The notes under the pieces are model-generated. The model saw nothing but the letters and a program-made list of their open reading frames with translations. It did no database searches and was not told the origin of the DNA. From JBOFZL01 sp051655155 (GTDB lineage Bacteria; Bacillota; Clostridia; Peptostreptococcales; Filifactoraceae): a stretch of 45,318 bases of DNA. Shown here one piece after another: positions 1-7,560 of this stretch (position 1 is its first letter; each line of letters begins with the position of its first letter). The stretch spans positions 1 through 45,318 of the forward strand of contig JBOFZL010000075.1 in assembly GCA_051655155.1 (NCBI GenBank), written 5' to 3'. The position numbers and the translations under genes are program-made.

Positions 1-858
1 AGAACCATATCTATGATAGAAAAATATAATGGTGGAATTGTTCCAAGTCCTAATGTGTCTACAGAGTTTGATCAAAATTTAATTGAGATGATAAGTTCTA
101 TGCCACACAAAGTGGATGAAGCTATGGATAACCTTCAATACAGTGAAGCGTTTGAATGTATATGGAAGGTTATAAGAAGAAGTAATAAATATATTGATGA
201 GACTGCTCCTTGGAACCTTGCAAAAGATCAGGAAAATAAAGGGATATTGGACACAGTCTTATATAATTTATATGAGTCGTTGAGAGTTGTTGGAGTTATG
301 ATTTCACCTATGCTCCACAAGACTGCTGACAAGATGTTCGAACAGTTAAATGTAGCTAATGAGTATAGAACCTATGAATCAAGAAGATTTGGTTGCAACG
401 AAAAAAATGTTAAAGTTACAAAGGGTGAAATGCTCTTCCCTAGATTAGATATCGAAAAAGAATTAGAGTTTTTGGAAGATTTGTTTTCTCCAAAGAATGA
501 AGTGGTTAAAGAAATTCCAGTAGTTCATAAGGACGAAATTACGATTGATGATTTTGAAAAAATCGAACTTAAAACTGCTAAGGTTTTGGAATGTGAAAAA
601 CATCCTAAGGCAGAAAAACTTTTGGTATTCAAATTGCAGGTAGGTAACGAAACAAGACAGATAGTTTCAGGAATTGCAAATTATTATAAACCAGAAGAAT
701 TGATAGACAAAACCTTGGTAGTTGTTTTAAACTTAAAGCCTGTTAAATTAAGAGGTGTGATATCAGAAGGAATGATTCTTTCAGCAGCAAATTCTGATGA
801 AACAGTATTAAAAGTTTTGAGTTTAGATGGATTAGAAGATGGTTGGGAGGTTAAATAA
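1..858 (+). CDS. metG: Methionyl-tRNA synthetase, C-terminal part (cut by window edge)
   Basis: The reading frame is open from base 1 (R-T-I-S-M-I-E-K-Y), so the first in-frame ATG at 13 is internal and the catalytic domain lies outside the window. What remains is the anticodon-binding helical domain (with the NKYIDETAPWNLAKD stretch typical of MetRS) and, from about residue 178 of the visible part, a C-terminal EMAP/Arc1p-type tRNA-binding domain (DFEKIELKTAKV, HPKAEKLLVFKLQVG, SGIANYY, LKPVKLRGVISEGMIL). The enzyme charges tRNA-Met with methionine in the cytoplasm. The stop codon overlaps the start of tatD by one base (TAATG), so the two are translationally coupled; metG-tatD is a common Firmicute order. 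Confidence 0.95.
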   Translation, partial: RTISMIEKYNGGIVPSPNVSTEFDQNLIEMISSMPHKVDEAMDNLQYSEAFECIWKVIRRSNKYIDETAPWNLAKDQENKGILDTVLYNLYESLRVVGVMISPMLHKTADKMFEQLNVANEYRTYESRRFGCNEKNVKVTKGEMLFPRLDIEKELEFLEDLFSPKNEVVKEIPVVHKDEITIDDFEKIELKTAKVLECEKHPKAEKLLVFKLQVGNETRQIVSGIANYYKPEELIDKTLVVVLNLKPVKLRGVISEGMILSAANSDETVLKVLSLDGLEDGWEVK

Positions 859-1622
859 TGGGTTTATTCGATACCCATGCACACCTTGATGATGAGCGTT
901 TTAATGATGATAGAGAAGTTCTGATAGAGAATCTAAACAAAAATGGAGTTGATTTTGTTATTAATGTGGGAGCTGACTTGAAAAGTTCCCTATCTTCTGT
1001 AACTTTAGCTGAAAAGCATAGCTTTATTTATGCTACAGTCGGGATACATCCCCATGATTCAAGGTTAGTTGGTGATTGTGAAATTGATAAGTTGAAAGAA
1101 ATAGCAAAGAACAGCAAAGTTGTGGCTATTGGTGAAATTGGTTTAGATTACTATTATGATAACTCACCGAGAGAAATACAAAAAGAAGTATTTAAAAAGC
1201 AAATAATTTTAGCTAATGAGTTGAATCTTCCATTTGTGGTTCATTCTAGAGATGCAGTTCAAGACACTTTTAATATTATAAAAAATTTTAATAGTGGATC
1301 AAAATTTGTGCTTCATTCATATAATCAAAGTGTTGAGATGACAAGATTATATTTAGATATGGGTGGATATTTTTCTATAAGCGGGCCAATTACTTTTAAA
1401 AAATCATGCACATTGCGAGAGGTAGTTAAATATATTCCAATTGAGTCTCTTTTTATTGAAACAGATTGTCCGTATTTAACACCAGAACCTTTTAGGGGGA
1501 AAAGAAATGAACCAATGTTTGTGAAATATATTGCAGAAGAAGTTGCGAGAATAAAAGGATTGTCTGTTGCTGAGGTTATGAAAATAACTTTAAATAATGC
1601 TAAAAATTTCTTTGGGATTTAA
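858..1622 (+). CDS. tatD: TatD family metal-dependent deoxyribonuclease
   Basis: 254 residues, the usual size for TatD/YcfH. The metal-site motifs of this TIM-barrel family are all present in order: FDTHAHLDD (His7 and His9), the Glu of VAIGEIGLDYYYD, the His of FVVHSRDA, the His of VLHSYNQ and the Asp of FIETDCPYLTPEP, followed by the family's RGKRNEP segment. Members are Mg-dependent 3'-5' exonucleases acting on DNA or RNA ends. The start is fixed by a GGGAGG site at 845-850 and the one-base overlap with metG. It ends about 100 bases before secG, where a new promoter begins. Confidence 0.93.
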   Translation: MGLFDTHAHLDDERFNDDREVLIENLNKNGVDFVINVGADLKSSLSSVTLAEKHSFIYATVGIHPHDSRLVGDCEIDKLKEIAKNSKVVAIGEIGLDYYYDNSPREIQKEVFKKQIILANELNLPFVVHSRDAVQDTFNIIKNFNSGSKFVLHSYNQSVEMTRLYLDMGGYFSISGPITFKKSCTLREVVKYIPIESLFIETDCPYLTPEPFRGKRNEPMFVKYIAEEVARIKGLSVAEVMKITLNNAKNFFGI

Positions 1623-1658
1623 AAAAATTAATTGTTTGATTCAAAAAATGATTTTAAC

Positions 1659-1687
1659 TTGTATTTTCAAGTTTATTGTGATAAAAT
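1659..1687 (+). promoter_or_regulatory. Sigma-A-type promoter for secG-hppA
   Basis: TTGTAT at 1659-1664, a 17-base spacer and TAAAAT at 1682-1687 form a good vegetative promoter upstream of secG. The -35 region sits inside a small palindrome (AACTTG at 1656-1661, CAAGTT at 1668-1673), which could be an operator or chance. Confidence 0.55.
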
Positions 1688-1721
1688 ACTGTAGTACATT
1701 TTGAAAAATGGAGGTGCAAAT

Positions 1722-1946
1722 ATGAGGACGTTTCTATTAGTTTTAGAAATTATATGTAGTTTAGTTTTAATAGCTAGTGTATTGTTACAATCAAGCAACA
1801 AGGCAGGACTAGGCGTTATTTCTGGAGCTGCAGAGCAGCTGGCTGGAAATAAAGCTAGAGGTATGGATGTTGTTTTTAGAAGAGTAACAAAAGTGTGTGC
1901 TGTGCTATTTATTCTATTAGCTATTGCATTAGTAGCACTTCAATAA
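1722..1946 (+). CDS. secG: Preprotein translocase subunit SecG
   Basis: 74 residues, the normal SecG size. Two hydrophobic membrane segments (residues about 2-20 and 52-72) flank a Gly/Ala-rich cytoplasmic loop with the family pattern LLQSSNKAGLGVISGAAEQLAGNKARGMDVVFRR seen in pieces here (LLQSSNKAGLG, GMDVVFRRVTK). SecG assists SecYE during protein export. I choose the ATG at 1722 because GAGGTG at 1711-1716 precedes it; the longer frame from a TTG at 1701 would swallow that site. Only 24 bases separate it from hppA, so the two are probably cotranscribed. Confidence 0.93.
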   Translation: MRTFLLVLEIICSLVLIASVLLQSSNKAGLGVISGAAEQLAGNKARGMDVVFRRVTKVCAVLFILLAIALVALQ

Positions 1947-1970
1947 TTTTAATTTTTAGGAGGAAAAGAG

Positions 1971-4010
1971 ATGAATATGGCATTAATTGCCTCTATGATT
2001 GGGGTAGTTGCGCTTGTTTTTGCTTTTATGCTGACAGGCAAGATCAACAAAGTTTCTGCTGGAAATGCAAGAATGGTTGAAATATCTTCTTATATTCAAG
2101 AAGGAGCTATGGCTTTTTTAACTAGAGAATATAAGGTTCTTGTTATTTTTATAGTGGCATTATTCGTAATTTTAGGTATCGGAATTTCATGGCCAACTGC
2201 TATTTGTTTTGTAGTAGGAGCCGTTTTTTCAACACTTGCTGGTTTTTTTGGTATGAAGGTTGCAACTAAAGCTAACGTTAGAACCGCTAATGCAGCTAGA
2301 GAGGGTGGAATGAAAGAGGCACTTTCTGTTGCGTTTTCTGGTGGAGCTGTAATGGGAATGTGTGTTGTAGGTCTAGGTATTATTGGAGTAGGTGTTCTTT
2401 ATTTTGTTCTTACAGAGATGTTAGGATACGACCCATCAAGTGCAGCAACTATTTTAACAGGATTTGGACTAGGAGCTTCTTCATTAGCTTTATTCGGTAG
2501 AGTTGGTGGAGGTATATATACAAAGGCTGCTGACGTTGGAGCTGACCTTGTTGGAAAGGTAGAGGCTGGAATACCTGAAGATGATCCTCGTAATCCAGCA
2601 GTTATTGCTGATAATGTTGGAGATAACGTTGGAGACGTTGCTGGTATGGGAGCAGACCTTTTTGAGTCTTATGTAGGTTCTCTTATTTCAGCGATAACTC
2701 TAGGGATTATTGCGGTTAATGTAAATGGTGAGGCTTATGGAGTTGCTGGAGCTTTATTTCCACTTGCTATTGCTGGTTTAGGAATATTAGCTTCTATTAT
2801 AGGATCTTTCTTTGTAAAGGGTGGAGAGAATGTTGATCCGCAAAAGGCTTTACACGCAGGAACATATGCTTCTGCTGGTATAACTATTGTTGGTTCTTTC
2901 TTTTTATCAAATATGTTCCTTCAAAATCTTTCAGGATTTTATGCGATAGTTGCAGGTTTAGTTGTAGGAACTTTGATAGGTACAATTACAGAAATATACA
3001 CATCTGGGGATCATAAGCATGTTCAAAAGATTGCGAAGCAATCTGAAACAGGTCCTGCTACAACTATCATTTCTGGTTTGGCAGTTGGGATGTTATCAAC
3101 TATGTATCCAATTATCCTCATATCTGTAGGAATTTTAGTTGCTTACGCATTTGCAGGATTATATGGTATAGCTCTTGCAGCTGTAGGAATGCTTGCAACA
3201 AGTGGTATGACAATAGCTGTTGATGCTTACGGACCAATTGCTGACAATGCAGGTGGTATTGCTGAAATGTGTGAACTACCTCACGAAGTCAGAGAGATAA
3301 CTGATAAACTTGACTCTGTTGGTAATACAACAGCTGCTATTGGTAAAGGATTTGCTATTGGTTCAGCAGCGCTTACTTCATTAGCACTGTTTGCTTCATA
3401 CACAGCGGCAACAGGATTGTCGGCAATATCAATTACTAAACCTACAGTTATGGTAGGTATGTTACTAGGTGGTATGCTACCATTTTTATTCTCTGCAATC
3501 ACAATGGAAGCTGTTGGTAAAGCTGCTTTTCAAATGATTGAAGAAGTTAGAAGACAGTTTAGAACAATTCCTGGAATTATGGAAGGAACTGGTAAACCTG
3601 ATTATGCTAAATGTGTCGATATTTCAACAGCAGCAGCTCTTAGAGAAATGATAATACCAGGATTACTAGCAGTAGCTTCTCCAATAATCGTAGGGATATT
3701 ATTAGGAACAGAAGCACTAGGTGGACTTCTAGGTGGAGCGCTTGTATCTGGAGTTCTGATGGCTATAATGATGTCAAATGCAGGTGGTGCTTGGGATAAT
3801 GCTAAGAAGTACATTGAAGGTGGAGCACATGGTGGAAAGGGTTCTGAACCTCATAAAGCAGCCGTTGTTGGAGATACAGTTGGAGATCCATTTAAAGATA
3901 CTTCAGGTCCATCAATCAATATATTAATTAAGCTTATGACTATAGTTTCTCTTGTATTTGCTCCGTTATTCATCCAGTATGGTGGAATACTTGAAGGATT
4001 TTTAAAATAA
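1971..4010 (+). CDS. hppA: Membrane-bound K+-dependent ion-translocating pyrophosphatase
   Basis: 679 residues with about 16 membrane segments. It couples pyrophosphate hydrolysis to pumping of H+ or Na+ across the cytoplasmic membrane. The substrate motif runs DVGADLVGKVEAG-IPEDDPRNPAVIADNVGDNVGDVAG (about residues 185-225), and the second acidic cluster is near the C-terminus (GDTVGDPFKDTSGPS). The segment GNTTAAIGKGFAIGSAAL carries Ala where K+-independent enzymes have Lys, which by known family rules marks the K+-dependent class; that class includes both H+ and Na+ pumps, and I cannot decide between them. AGGAGG at 1959-1964 sets the start. PPi released by the biosynthetic enzymes nearby would be its fuel. 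Confidence 0.95.
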   Translation: MNMALIASMIGVVALVFAFMLTGKINKVSAGNARMVEISSYIQEGAMAFLTREYKVLVIFIVALFVILGIGISWPTAICFVVGAVFSTLAGFFGMKVATKANVRTANAAREGGMKEALSVAFSGGAVMGMCVVGLGIIGVGVLYFVLTEMLGYDPSSAATILTGFGLGASSLALFGRVGGGIYTKAADVGADLVGKVEAGIPEDDPRNPAVIADNVGDNVGDVAGMGADLFESYVGSLISAITLGIIAVNVNGEAYGVAGALFPLAIAGLGILASIIGSFFVKGGENVDPQKALHAGTYASAGITIVGSFFLSNMFLQNLSGFYAIVAGLVVGTLIGTITEIYTSGDHKHVQKIAKQSETGPATTIISGLAVGMLSTMYPIILISVGILVAYAFAGLYGIALAAVGMLATSGMTIAVDAYGPIADNAGGIAEMCELPHEVREITDKLDSVGNTTAAIGKGFAIGSAALTSLALFASYTAATGLSAISITKPTVMVGMLLGGMLPFLFSAITMEAVGKAAFQMIEEVRRQFRTIPGIMEGTGKPDYAKCVDISTAAALREMIIPGLLAVASPIIVGILLGTEALGGLLGGALVSGVLMAIMMSNAGGAWDNAKKYIEGGAHGGKGSEPHKAAVVGDTVGDPFKDTSGPSINILIKLMTIVSLVFAPLFIQYGGILEGFLK

Positions 4011-4018
4011 AAAATTTT

Positions 4019-4052
4019 AAAATGCTACTGCAATCATGCAGTAGCATTTTTT
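4019..4052. terminator. Bidirectional rho-independent terminator between hppA and ttcA-like gene
   Basis: A perfect 12-bp stem (AATGCTACTGCA at 4021-4032, loop ATCA, partner 4037-4048) is followed by a T-run on the plus strand and preceded by A-rich sequence that gives U's on the minus transcript. It lies between two convergent genes. Confidence 0.9.
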
Positions 4053-4074
4053 ATTATATTTTTATTATTTGTAA

Positions 4075-4920
4075 TTAGTCTAAAAAATAATTATTTTTAC
4101 CCTTATATTTCCAACCAAGGCAAGTATCTAAATTTATATTTTTAGGTGCTTTAAATATACATTTCTCTACATTAGGGTTGGATATACTTAAAGTTTTTAT
4201 CAGTTCTTTTACTTCTCTCCTGCTAGAGGCAATTTTTCCAGCGGCAACACTACAAGCACAGTTCATTGCATTTATATTATTGTAATTTGTAAAGCGAATT
4301 ATATCCTGTTCTCTTATATTATACAAAGGTCTTATTATTTGCATACCTGCATGGTTAGTAGAATCTAATATTGGCAACATTGTTCCAAATGAACCTGTAT
4401 AAAGAAGGTTCATCATAGTTGTCTCTATAACGTCATCATAGTGATGTCCAAGTGCAAGTTTATTACATCCAAGACTTTCAGCTTTATCATATAAGGCTCC
4501 CCTTCGCATACGAGCACACATATAGCAAGGATAGTCTTTAGATATTCTATCTACAACAGAAAAAATATCAGTATCAAAATAATTTACGGGGATATTTAAG
4601 TATTCGCAGTTATATTTAAGCTGTTTTAAATTTTTGTCAAAAAAACCAGGATTCATAGATATAAATACAGGAGTGAAATTTTTGTCACTATATTTATGAA
4701 GTTCTTGAAAAAGTTTTGCCATTAACAAACTATCTTTCCCTCCAGATATTGCAACAGCAATAACATCTCCATCCTCTATCATTGAATATTCTTTCAAAGC
4801 CCTAACAAAAGGTGACCACAAAGATTTTCTGAATTTTTTTACTATGCTTTTCTCTATATTTGTCAAATTATTTATTGGAGTTGGGGCCTTATCATTATTT
4901 TTAGTAAGTTTATTTTCCAT
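4075..4920 (-). CDS. TtcA-like tRNA 2-thiolation ATPase (PP-loop)
   Basis: 281 residues. The PP-loop SGGKDS at 59-64 binds ATP; CYMC at 132-135 followed by ARMRRGALYDKAE and LALGHHYDDVIETTMMNLLYTG are hallmarks of the TtcA family, which adds sulphur to C32 of tRNAs using an Fe-S cluster held by two Cys pairs. The second pair here is C-A-C (221-223) rather than the CxxC of enterobacterial TtcA, so substrate identity is not certain and a clostridial paralogue is possible. AGAGGT precedes the ATG. It is transcribed alone, convergent to hppA and divergent from the glyoxalase gene. Confidence 0.8.
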   Translation of the reverse strand: MENKLTKNNDKAPTPINNLTNIEKSIVKKFRKSLWSPFVRALKEYSMIEDGDVIAVAISGGKDSLLMAKLFQELHKYSDKNFTPVFISMNPGFFDKNLKQLKYNCEYLNIPVNYFDTDIFSVVDRISKDYPCYMCARMRRGALYDKAESLGCNKLALGHHYDDVIETTMMNLLYTGSFGTMLPILDSTNHAGMQIIRPLYNIREQDIIRFTNYNNINAMNCACSVAAGKIASSRREVKELIKTLSISNPNVEKCIFKAPKNINLDTCLGWKYKGKNNYFLD

Positions 4921-5076
4921 AGTACCTCTTTCATATTTAATATTTACTATGCAATTATACAGTGGATAAAGAATAGTTACAAGATTTTTTTATATTATAC
5001 TATTTTTTATTAGTTAAAAATGTTAAAATAAAAGACGTAAATAATTATTGATAACTTTAATGAATAGGAGGAATAT

Positions 5077-5445
5077 ATGCAGTTTAAATTTGCTCACAAC
5101 AATATTAATGTCTTAAATTTAGAAAAGAGCATAGAGTTTTATAAACAAGCTCTTGAGTTAGAAGTGGTAAAAGAAAAAGAAGGTACAGATGGTAGTTTTA
5201 AATTAGTTTATTTGGGAGATGGAGTAACGTCACATAGCCTTGAATTAACATATTTAAAAGAGTGGGAACAACCATATAATTTAGGAGATAATGAATTTCA
5301 TATAGCATTTTCAGTAGATGACTTTGACGCTGCATATGAAAAGCATAAAAAAATGGGATGTATCTGCTTTGAAAATCCGCAGATGGGTATCTACTTTATC
5401 ATTGATCCAGATGGATATTGGATAGAAATAATACCGTCTAGATAG
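5077..5445 (+). CDS. gloA: Glyoxalase I / lactoylglutathione lyase-like protein
   Basis: 122 residues forming two beta-alpha-beta-beta-beta units of the VOC fold. All four glyoxalase I metal ligands can be placed: His7, Glu56 (SHSLELTY), His75 (EFHIAFSVDD) and Glu117 (GYWIEII), with the typical IDPDGYWIEI end. Glyoxalase I turns the hemithioacetal of methylglyoxal into a lactoyl-thiol; which low-molecular thiol this organism uses cannot be read here. AGGAGGA at 5067 fixes the start. It stands as a single gene between ttcA-like and trxA. Confidence 0.85.
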   Translation: MQFKFAHNNINVLNLEKSIEFYKQALELEVVKEKEGTDGSFKLVYLGDGVTSHSLELTYLKEWEQPYNLGDNEFHIAFSVDDFDAAYEKHKKMGCICFENPQMGIYFIIDPDGYWIEIIPSR

Positions 5446-5514
5446 TGACATTATCACTGTGAAAAGTTATACGAAGGTATTATAATATATTCATAAATAA
5501 AAGGAGGAATTAAA

Positions 5515-5829
5515 ATGAGTGCAGTAGTAATAAATAAAGATAATTTTCAAGAAGAGGTCATAAAATCTACAGTCCCTGTATTATTAGATTTTTGGGCACC
5601 TTGGTGTGGGCCTTGTCAAGAGTTGTTACCAATAGTGGAGGCTTTAGCAGATGAAGTAGGTGGTAAAGCTAAGATTTGTAAGATAAATGTAGATGAAAAT
5701 AAAGAGTTAGCAAGACAATTTAGAATCATGAGTGTACCTTCAATTATGGTATTTTCAAACGGACAGATGTTAGCTAGTTCAGCAGGAGTAAAATCAAAAA
5801 AAGAACTTATGGACATGTTAGAGCTGTAA
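5515..5829 (+). CDS. trxA: Thioredoxin
   Basis: 104 residues, standard thioredoxin length and fold. The active site is FWAPWCGPC (redox Cys pair near residues 31 and 34) and the cis-proline loop is SVPSIMVF. It is the cytoplasmic dithiol carrier that reduces ribonucleotide reductase, peroxiredoxins and others. AGGAGG precedes the ATG, and a TATAAT at 5481-5486 is a likely -10 element, though no clear -35 is seen. A 15-bp hairpin follows the stop. Confidence 0.95.
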   Translation: MSAVVINKDNFQEEVIKSTVPVLLDFWAPWCGPCQELLPIVEALADEVGGKAKICKINVDENKELARQFRIMSVPSIMVFSNGQMLASSAGVKSKKELMDMLEL

Positions 5830-5840
5830 ATTTATTGCAT

Positions 5841-5873
5841 TTAGGGGATATGATATATTATCATATCCCCTAA
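5841..5873 (+). terminator. Strong hairpin after trxA
   Basis: A perfect 15-bp stem (TTAGGGGATATGATA at 5841-5855 with 5859-5873) and a 3-base loop. No clean T-run follows, so it may be a weak terminator or an mRNA 3'-end stabiliser. Confidence 0.55.
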
Positions 5874-5906
5874 ACAAATTATTATGTAGATTATATCCGT
5901 ATTTCA

Positions 5907-5935
5907 TTGACAAATAGGGATTTTTTTGTTATTCT
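5907..5935 (+). promoter_or_regulatory. Promoter of guaBA
   Basis: TTGACA at 5907-5912, a 17-base spacer and TATTCT at 5930-5935. Transcription would start near 5942, just upstream of the riboswitch. Confidence 0.65.
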
Positions 5936-5951
5936 AAAATACAATAATTAA

Positions 5952-6073
5952 ATGGTTACTCATATAAGCTGACGAGATGGATCAGCGTTTCTACGAAAAC
6001 CTATTTTCACTATGAGTATCTCTCTTTTGTCGTGAACAGAACATGGGGTACATAAGGTAACCATGTTTTTTTT
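5952..6073 (+). promoter_or_regulatory. Purine (guanine-type) riboswitch with transcription terminator, guaBA leader
   Basis: P1 is 5957-5964 paired with 6011-6018 (TACTCATA/TATGAGTA). Next comes P2 (GCTGA/TCAGC) with loop CGAGATGGA, the hallmark junction GTTTCTAC (5987-5994), P3 (GAAAA/TTTTC) and the junction ACTATG. The C before TATG occupies the base that pairs with guanine in known guanine aptamers. The switch can be read: ATGGTTAC at 5952-5959 is exactly complementary to GTAACCAT at 6057-6064, giving an antiterminator that overlaps P1, while ACATGG (6041-6046) pairs with CCATGT (6061-6066) before eight T's as the terminator. Ligand binding would therefore shut off guaBA. P3 with its 4-base loop is much shorter than usual. 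Confidence 0.82.
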
Positions 6074-6095
6074 AATAAATTTGGAGGTTGGGAAT

Positions 6096-7559
6096 ATGGC
6101 AAAAATTTTAGGTGAATCTTTAACTTTTGATGATGTTTTATTAGTACCACAAGAGTCTGATGTTTTACCACATCAAGTAAGTACCGAAACCTATATTACA
6201 AAAGGTGTAAAATTAAATATACCAATTGTGAGTGCAGGTATGGATACAGTAACGGAGCATGCAATGGCAATTGCTATAGCAAGAGAAGGTGGAATAGGTA
6301 TAGTTCATAAAAATATGTCTATTGAAGAACAGGCTTCAGAGGTAGATAAAGTAAAAAGATCAGAACATGGTGTTATTACCGATCCTTTTTCTTTAACAAA
6401 AGAAAAAACAATTCAGGATGCAGATACGTTAATGGGTAAATATAGAATTTCTGGAGTGCCAATTGTTGATGAGAATGATATACTTATTGGTATTATAACA
6501 AATAGAGATATTCGATTTGAAGAAGATTTTTCTAAAAAAATTAAAGAGGCTATGACTAGCAATAATCTAGTAACAGCAAAAGAGGGTGTTACATTAATAG
6601 AAGCTCAAGAGTTGTTAAGAAAACATAAAATTGAAAAACTTCCTATAATAGATGAATATGGTAAGCTTAAAGGGTTAATAACAATAAAAGATATTGAAAA
6701 AAAGATTAAATTTCCTAATTCAGCCACTGATAAAAATGGAAGGCTTTTATGTGGGGCCGCTGTAGGTGTTACAGATGATATTCTTGAAAGAGTAGATGCT
6801 TTAGTAAAGGCTCAAGTTGACTTAATTGTAGTAGATACTGCACATGGACATTCTATGGGTGTTATTACAACTATTAAAAAAGTAAAGGAGATTTACCCAA
6901 ACCTTCCTATAGTTGCTGGTAATGTAGCTACAAAAGAAGCGACAAAGGCTTTAATAGAAGCTGGTGCAGATTGCGTAAAAGTTGGTATAGGACCAGGTTC
7001 CATATGTACTACCAGAGTAGTAGCAGGGGTAGGAGTACCTCAGGTATCAGCTATTATGGATTGTTATGAGGAAGCAAGAAAACATAATATTCCAATTATT
7101 GCCGATGGTGGAATTCAATATTCGGGAGATGTGGTAAAAGCCATAGCAGCCGGTGGTGCTGTAGTAATGATAGGTTCAATGTTAGCTGGAACAAAGGAAT
7201 CACCAGGCGAAACTATACTTTATAGAGGAAGAAGTTTTAAGTCATATAGAGGGATGGGCTCAATAGCAGCAATGGAAAAAGGCTCAAAAGACAGATACTT
7301 CCAAAAAGATATAAAAAAATTAGTTCCTGAAGGGGTAGAGGGAATGGTGCCTTACAAGGGTGAAGTTTCTGAACTTATATTCCAAATAATTGGAGGATTG
7401 AGAGCTGGAATGGGTTACTGTGGAGCGAAAACGATTGATGAGTTAAAAGAAAACTCTGTATTTGTAAAGATAACTTCAGCTGGATTAAAGGAAAGTCATC
7501 CACACGATATAACAGTAACAAAAGAAGCACCAAACTATAGTGCTCAGACAGGAGAATAA
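6096..7559 (+). CDS. guaB: IMP dehydrogenase
   Basis: 487 residues from the ATG at 6096, which has GGAGG at 6083-6087. An upstream in-frame ATG at 6063 lies inside the riboswitch terminator and is rejected. The TIM barrel is interrupted by a CBS-pair (about residues 95-205), and the catalytic loop GIGPGSICTTR places the nucleophile at Cys304; the mobile flap contains YRGMGS and the distal EGVEGMVPYKG. It oxidises IMP to XMP with NAD+, the committed step to GMP. It is followed after one base by guaA, and control is through the leader riboswitch. Confidence 0.96.
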   Translation: MAKILGESLTFDDVLLVPQESDVLPHQVSTETYITKGVKLNIPIVSAGMDTVTEHAMAIAIAREGGIGIVHKNMSIEEQASEVDKVKRSEHGVITDPFSLTKEKTIQDADTLMGKYRISGVPIVDENDILIGIITNRDIRFEEDFSKKIKEAMTSNNLVTAKEGVTLIEAQELLRKHKIEKLPIIDEYGKLKGLITIKDIEKKIKFPNSATDKNGRLLCGAAVGVTDDILERVDALVKAQVDLIVVDTAHGHSMGVITTIKKVKEIYPNLPIVAGNVATKEATKALIEAGADCVKVGIGPGSICTTRVVAGVGVPQVSAIMDCYEEARKHNIPIIADGGIQYSGDVVKAIAAGGAVVMIGSMLAGTKESPGETILYRGRSFKSYRGMGSIAAMEKGSKDRYFQKDIKKLVPEGVEGMVPYKGEVSELIFQIIGGLRAGMGYCGAKTIDELKENSVFVKITSAGLKESHPHDITVTKEAPNYSAQTGE

Positions 7560-7560
7560 A

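Noticed and set aside
6063..6095. Upstream ATG extending IMP dehydrogenase by 11 residues
   Set aside because: It lies in the terminator stem and T-run of the riboswitch and has no ribosome binding site; the ATG at 6096 has GGAGG.
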